NCBI GenBank assembly: GCA_034190875.2
Contig: CM067356.1
Span: 72,323,289 to 72,387,288 of the forward strand
Direction: 5' to 3'
DNA length: 64,000 nt
From: Urechis unicinctus
Taxonomy: Eukaryota > Annelida > Polychaeta > Xenopneusta > Urechidae
Shown: positions 63,101-64,000 of the stretch, one piece after another
Numbering within the stretch: position 1 is the stretch's first letter
Layout: each line of letters opens with the position of its first letter
Made by a program: the position numbers and the translations under genes
The notes under the pieces: model-generated
Told to the model about the DNA's origin: nothing
Databases searched by the model: none
Seen by the model: only the letters and a program-made list of their open reading frames with translations

Positions 63101-64000
63101 TACCTAAATCCGAGAGCTGGTGTTAATCCAGGTGCAAATAAGCTGATGATAGCATTTGGTGCAATCATTCAGGCTACCTATTTAACCGAATTGTTGTCAA
63201 CTCTATATATGCATATAGCTTAATATTAATCGTTTATCTTACTATTGCAACCGAAATAGATTTCGGCTTACATAGTCGCTCTTTATTAGGAAGCGCTTCC
63301 ATTACTCTCATGCAGCCATGCTATATGCACCGGTAAGATTGAAGGAAATTCTGTGCTCGTTCGACAAATAATTTATCCCAGGCAGGGGTGGTTTATAACA
63401 ACTTGAAGTTTTCCTGTCGTGCTACCGAGCATACCACAGCTGGTGGCAGAAATTTAATCACTATTCTCTGCTTGTCGATTGTTATTTTAGGGAGCATGCC
63501 GGGTTTTATGCCAAGTCAAGCGTATGCCAAAAACAGCCTCAGCCTACTTATTGTTCAAACGTAGATTTCTTGATTATAAGGTAACATACTTACAAATATA
63601 TATGCTATCGATGTCAACAATTTGATTATGAAATGCTCAACTTAGATATATGATGTGTTTATAGATAGTGAGACACCAGAAGTTAACTAGCATTATCGTT
63701 GGGACTGAAAATATTTGACCAATCATTTATGGTATGAATATTCGACGCGGTTATATGTTATGTCAGGCACTGGTATGCCATTGAATCAAATGCCATGACG
63801 TAAGTCCAGGATTCGTTCAGGACATCTAGATTGATGATTTGTAAAATGCGTACATGTAGCATTTCCAGAATGGGTTATACAGGAGATATTATATTGCCTA
63901 GTTATATTTAGCAGTCTATCGATACATTTAATTATTACCAGCATATGTGAAACTGACGAATGACTCTCATGAATGGCTGATGACATTAAATAATAAATGC
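60151..64000. other. Low-copy AT-rich DNA, no recognised gene or module
   Basis: Apart from a short match of 63605-63650 to 13965-14010 ('tatgctatcgatgtca'), I found no relation to the repeat modules, no microsatellite and no open frame above about 70 codons. Short exons of a spliced gene could be hidden here and would not be seen by this reading. Confidence 0.45.

Overview
This window looks like AT-rich nuclear DNA of a eukaryote. It holds dinucleotide and tetranucleotide microsatellites up to about 3 kb long, no run of closely spaced long reading frames, no operon layout, and several layers of segmental duplication. A short GC-rich motif at 36505 resembles the ends of hAT-type DNA transposons common in animals. 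That points weakly to an invertebrate metazoan, but I cannot name a species and would not exclude a repeat-rich protist. I find no convincing protein-coding gene, no functional tRNA or rRNA gene and no CRISPR array.

Nearly all of the window is built from a limited set of repeat modules, which I name by letter. Most copies lie in the same orientation and differ in age. S, T and T2 (1.04-3.59 kb) lead into a TACC tetranucleotide array (3.59-6.52 kb), then P (6.52-9.19 kb) and U (9.19-10.3 kb). Q follows at 11.49-13.36 kb. A partial second round has U (15.06-15.85), P-end (16.02-16.96), a TA array, W and R (17.59-18.19), Q (18.59-20.34), T2 (20.39-20.99), P (21.02-23.57), V (23.57-24.60), a TACC array, another P (25.05-26.2) and a TA array. 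The M-X-W-Q-T unit occurs twice with high identity, at 27.86-33.55 (X deleted) and 37.46-43.11. The first copy continues into S-T-T2 (33.55-35.84) and the second into T2-P-V-TACC (43.11-47.70) and then S-T (48.06-49.12). From 49.1 to 60.15 kb come older, broken copies of modules Z, Y, U, N, M, X and W. From 60.15 to 64 kb the sequence is mostly low-copy and I recognise little in it.

Three age classes are visible by eye. The youngest pairs (29.3-31.4 with 39.4-41.5; 33.56-34.6 with 48.07-49.1) differ at a few percent of positions. T2-P-V at 20.4-24.6 with 43.25-47.3 is intermediate. The remaining copies differ at roughly a fifth to a third of positions with many indels. Long TA arrays sit at many module boundaries and may have been recombination points.

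Some modules keep the same reading frame in several diverged copies (S on the + strand, X on the - strand, parts of Q and W). These could be relics of coding sequence. However, at this base composition open frames of 60-120 codons are expected by chance in a window this size, and most copies carry stops. They are reported as weak candidates, not genes. I did not find a recognisable new biological system. The most informative structures are the duplicated module order, the extreme length variation of the TACC array at equivalent sites, an incomplete tRNA-like element, two transposon-like fragments, and the S and X frame relics.
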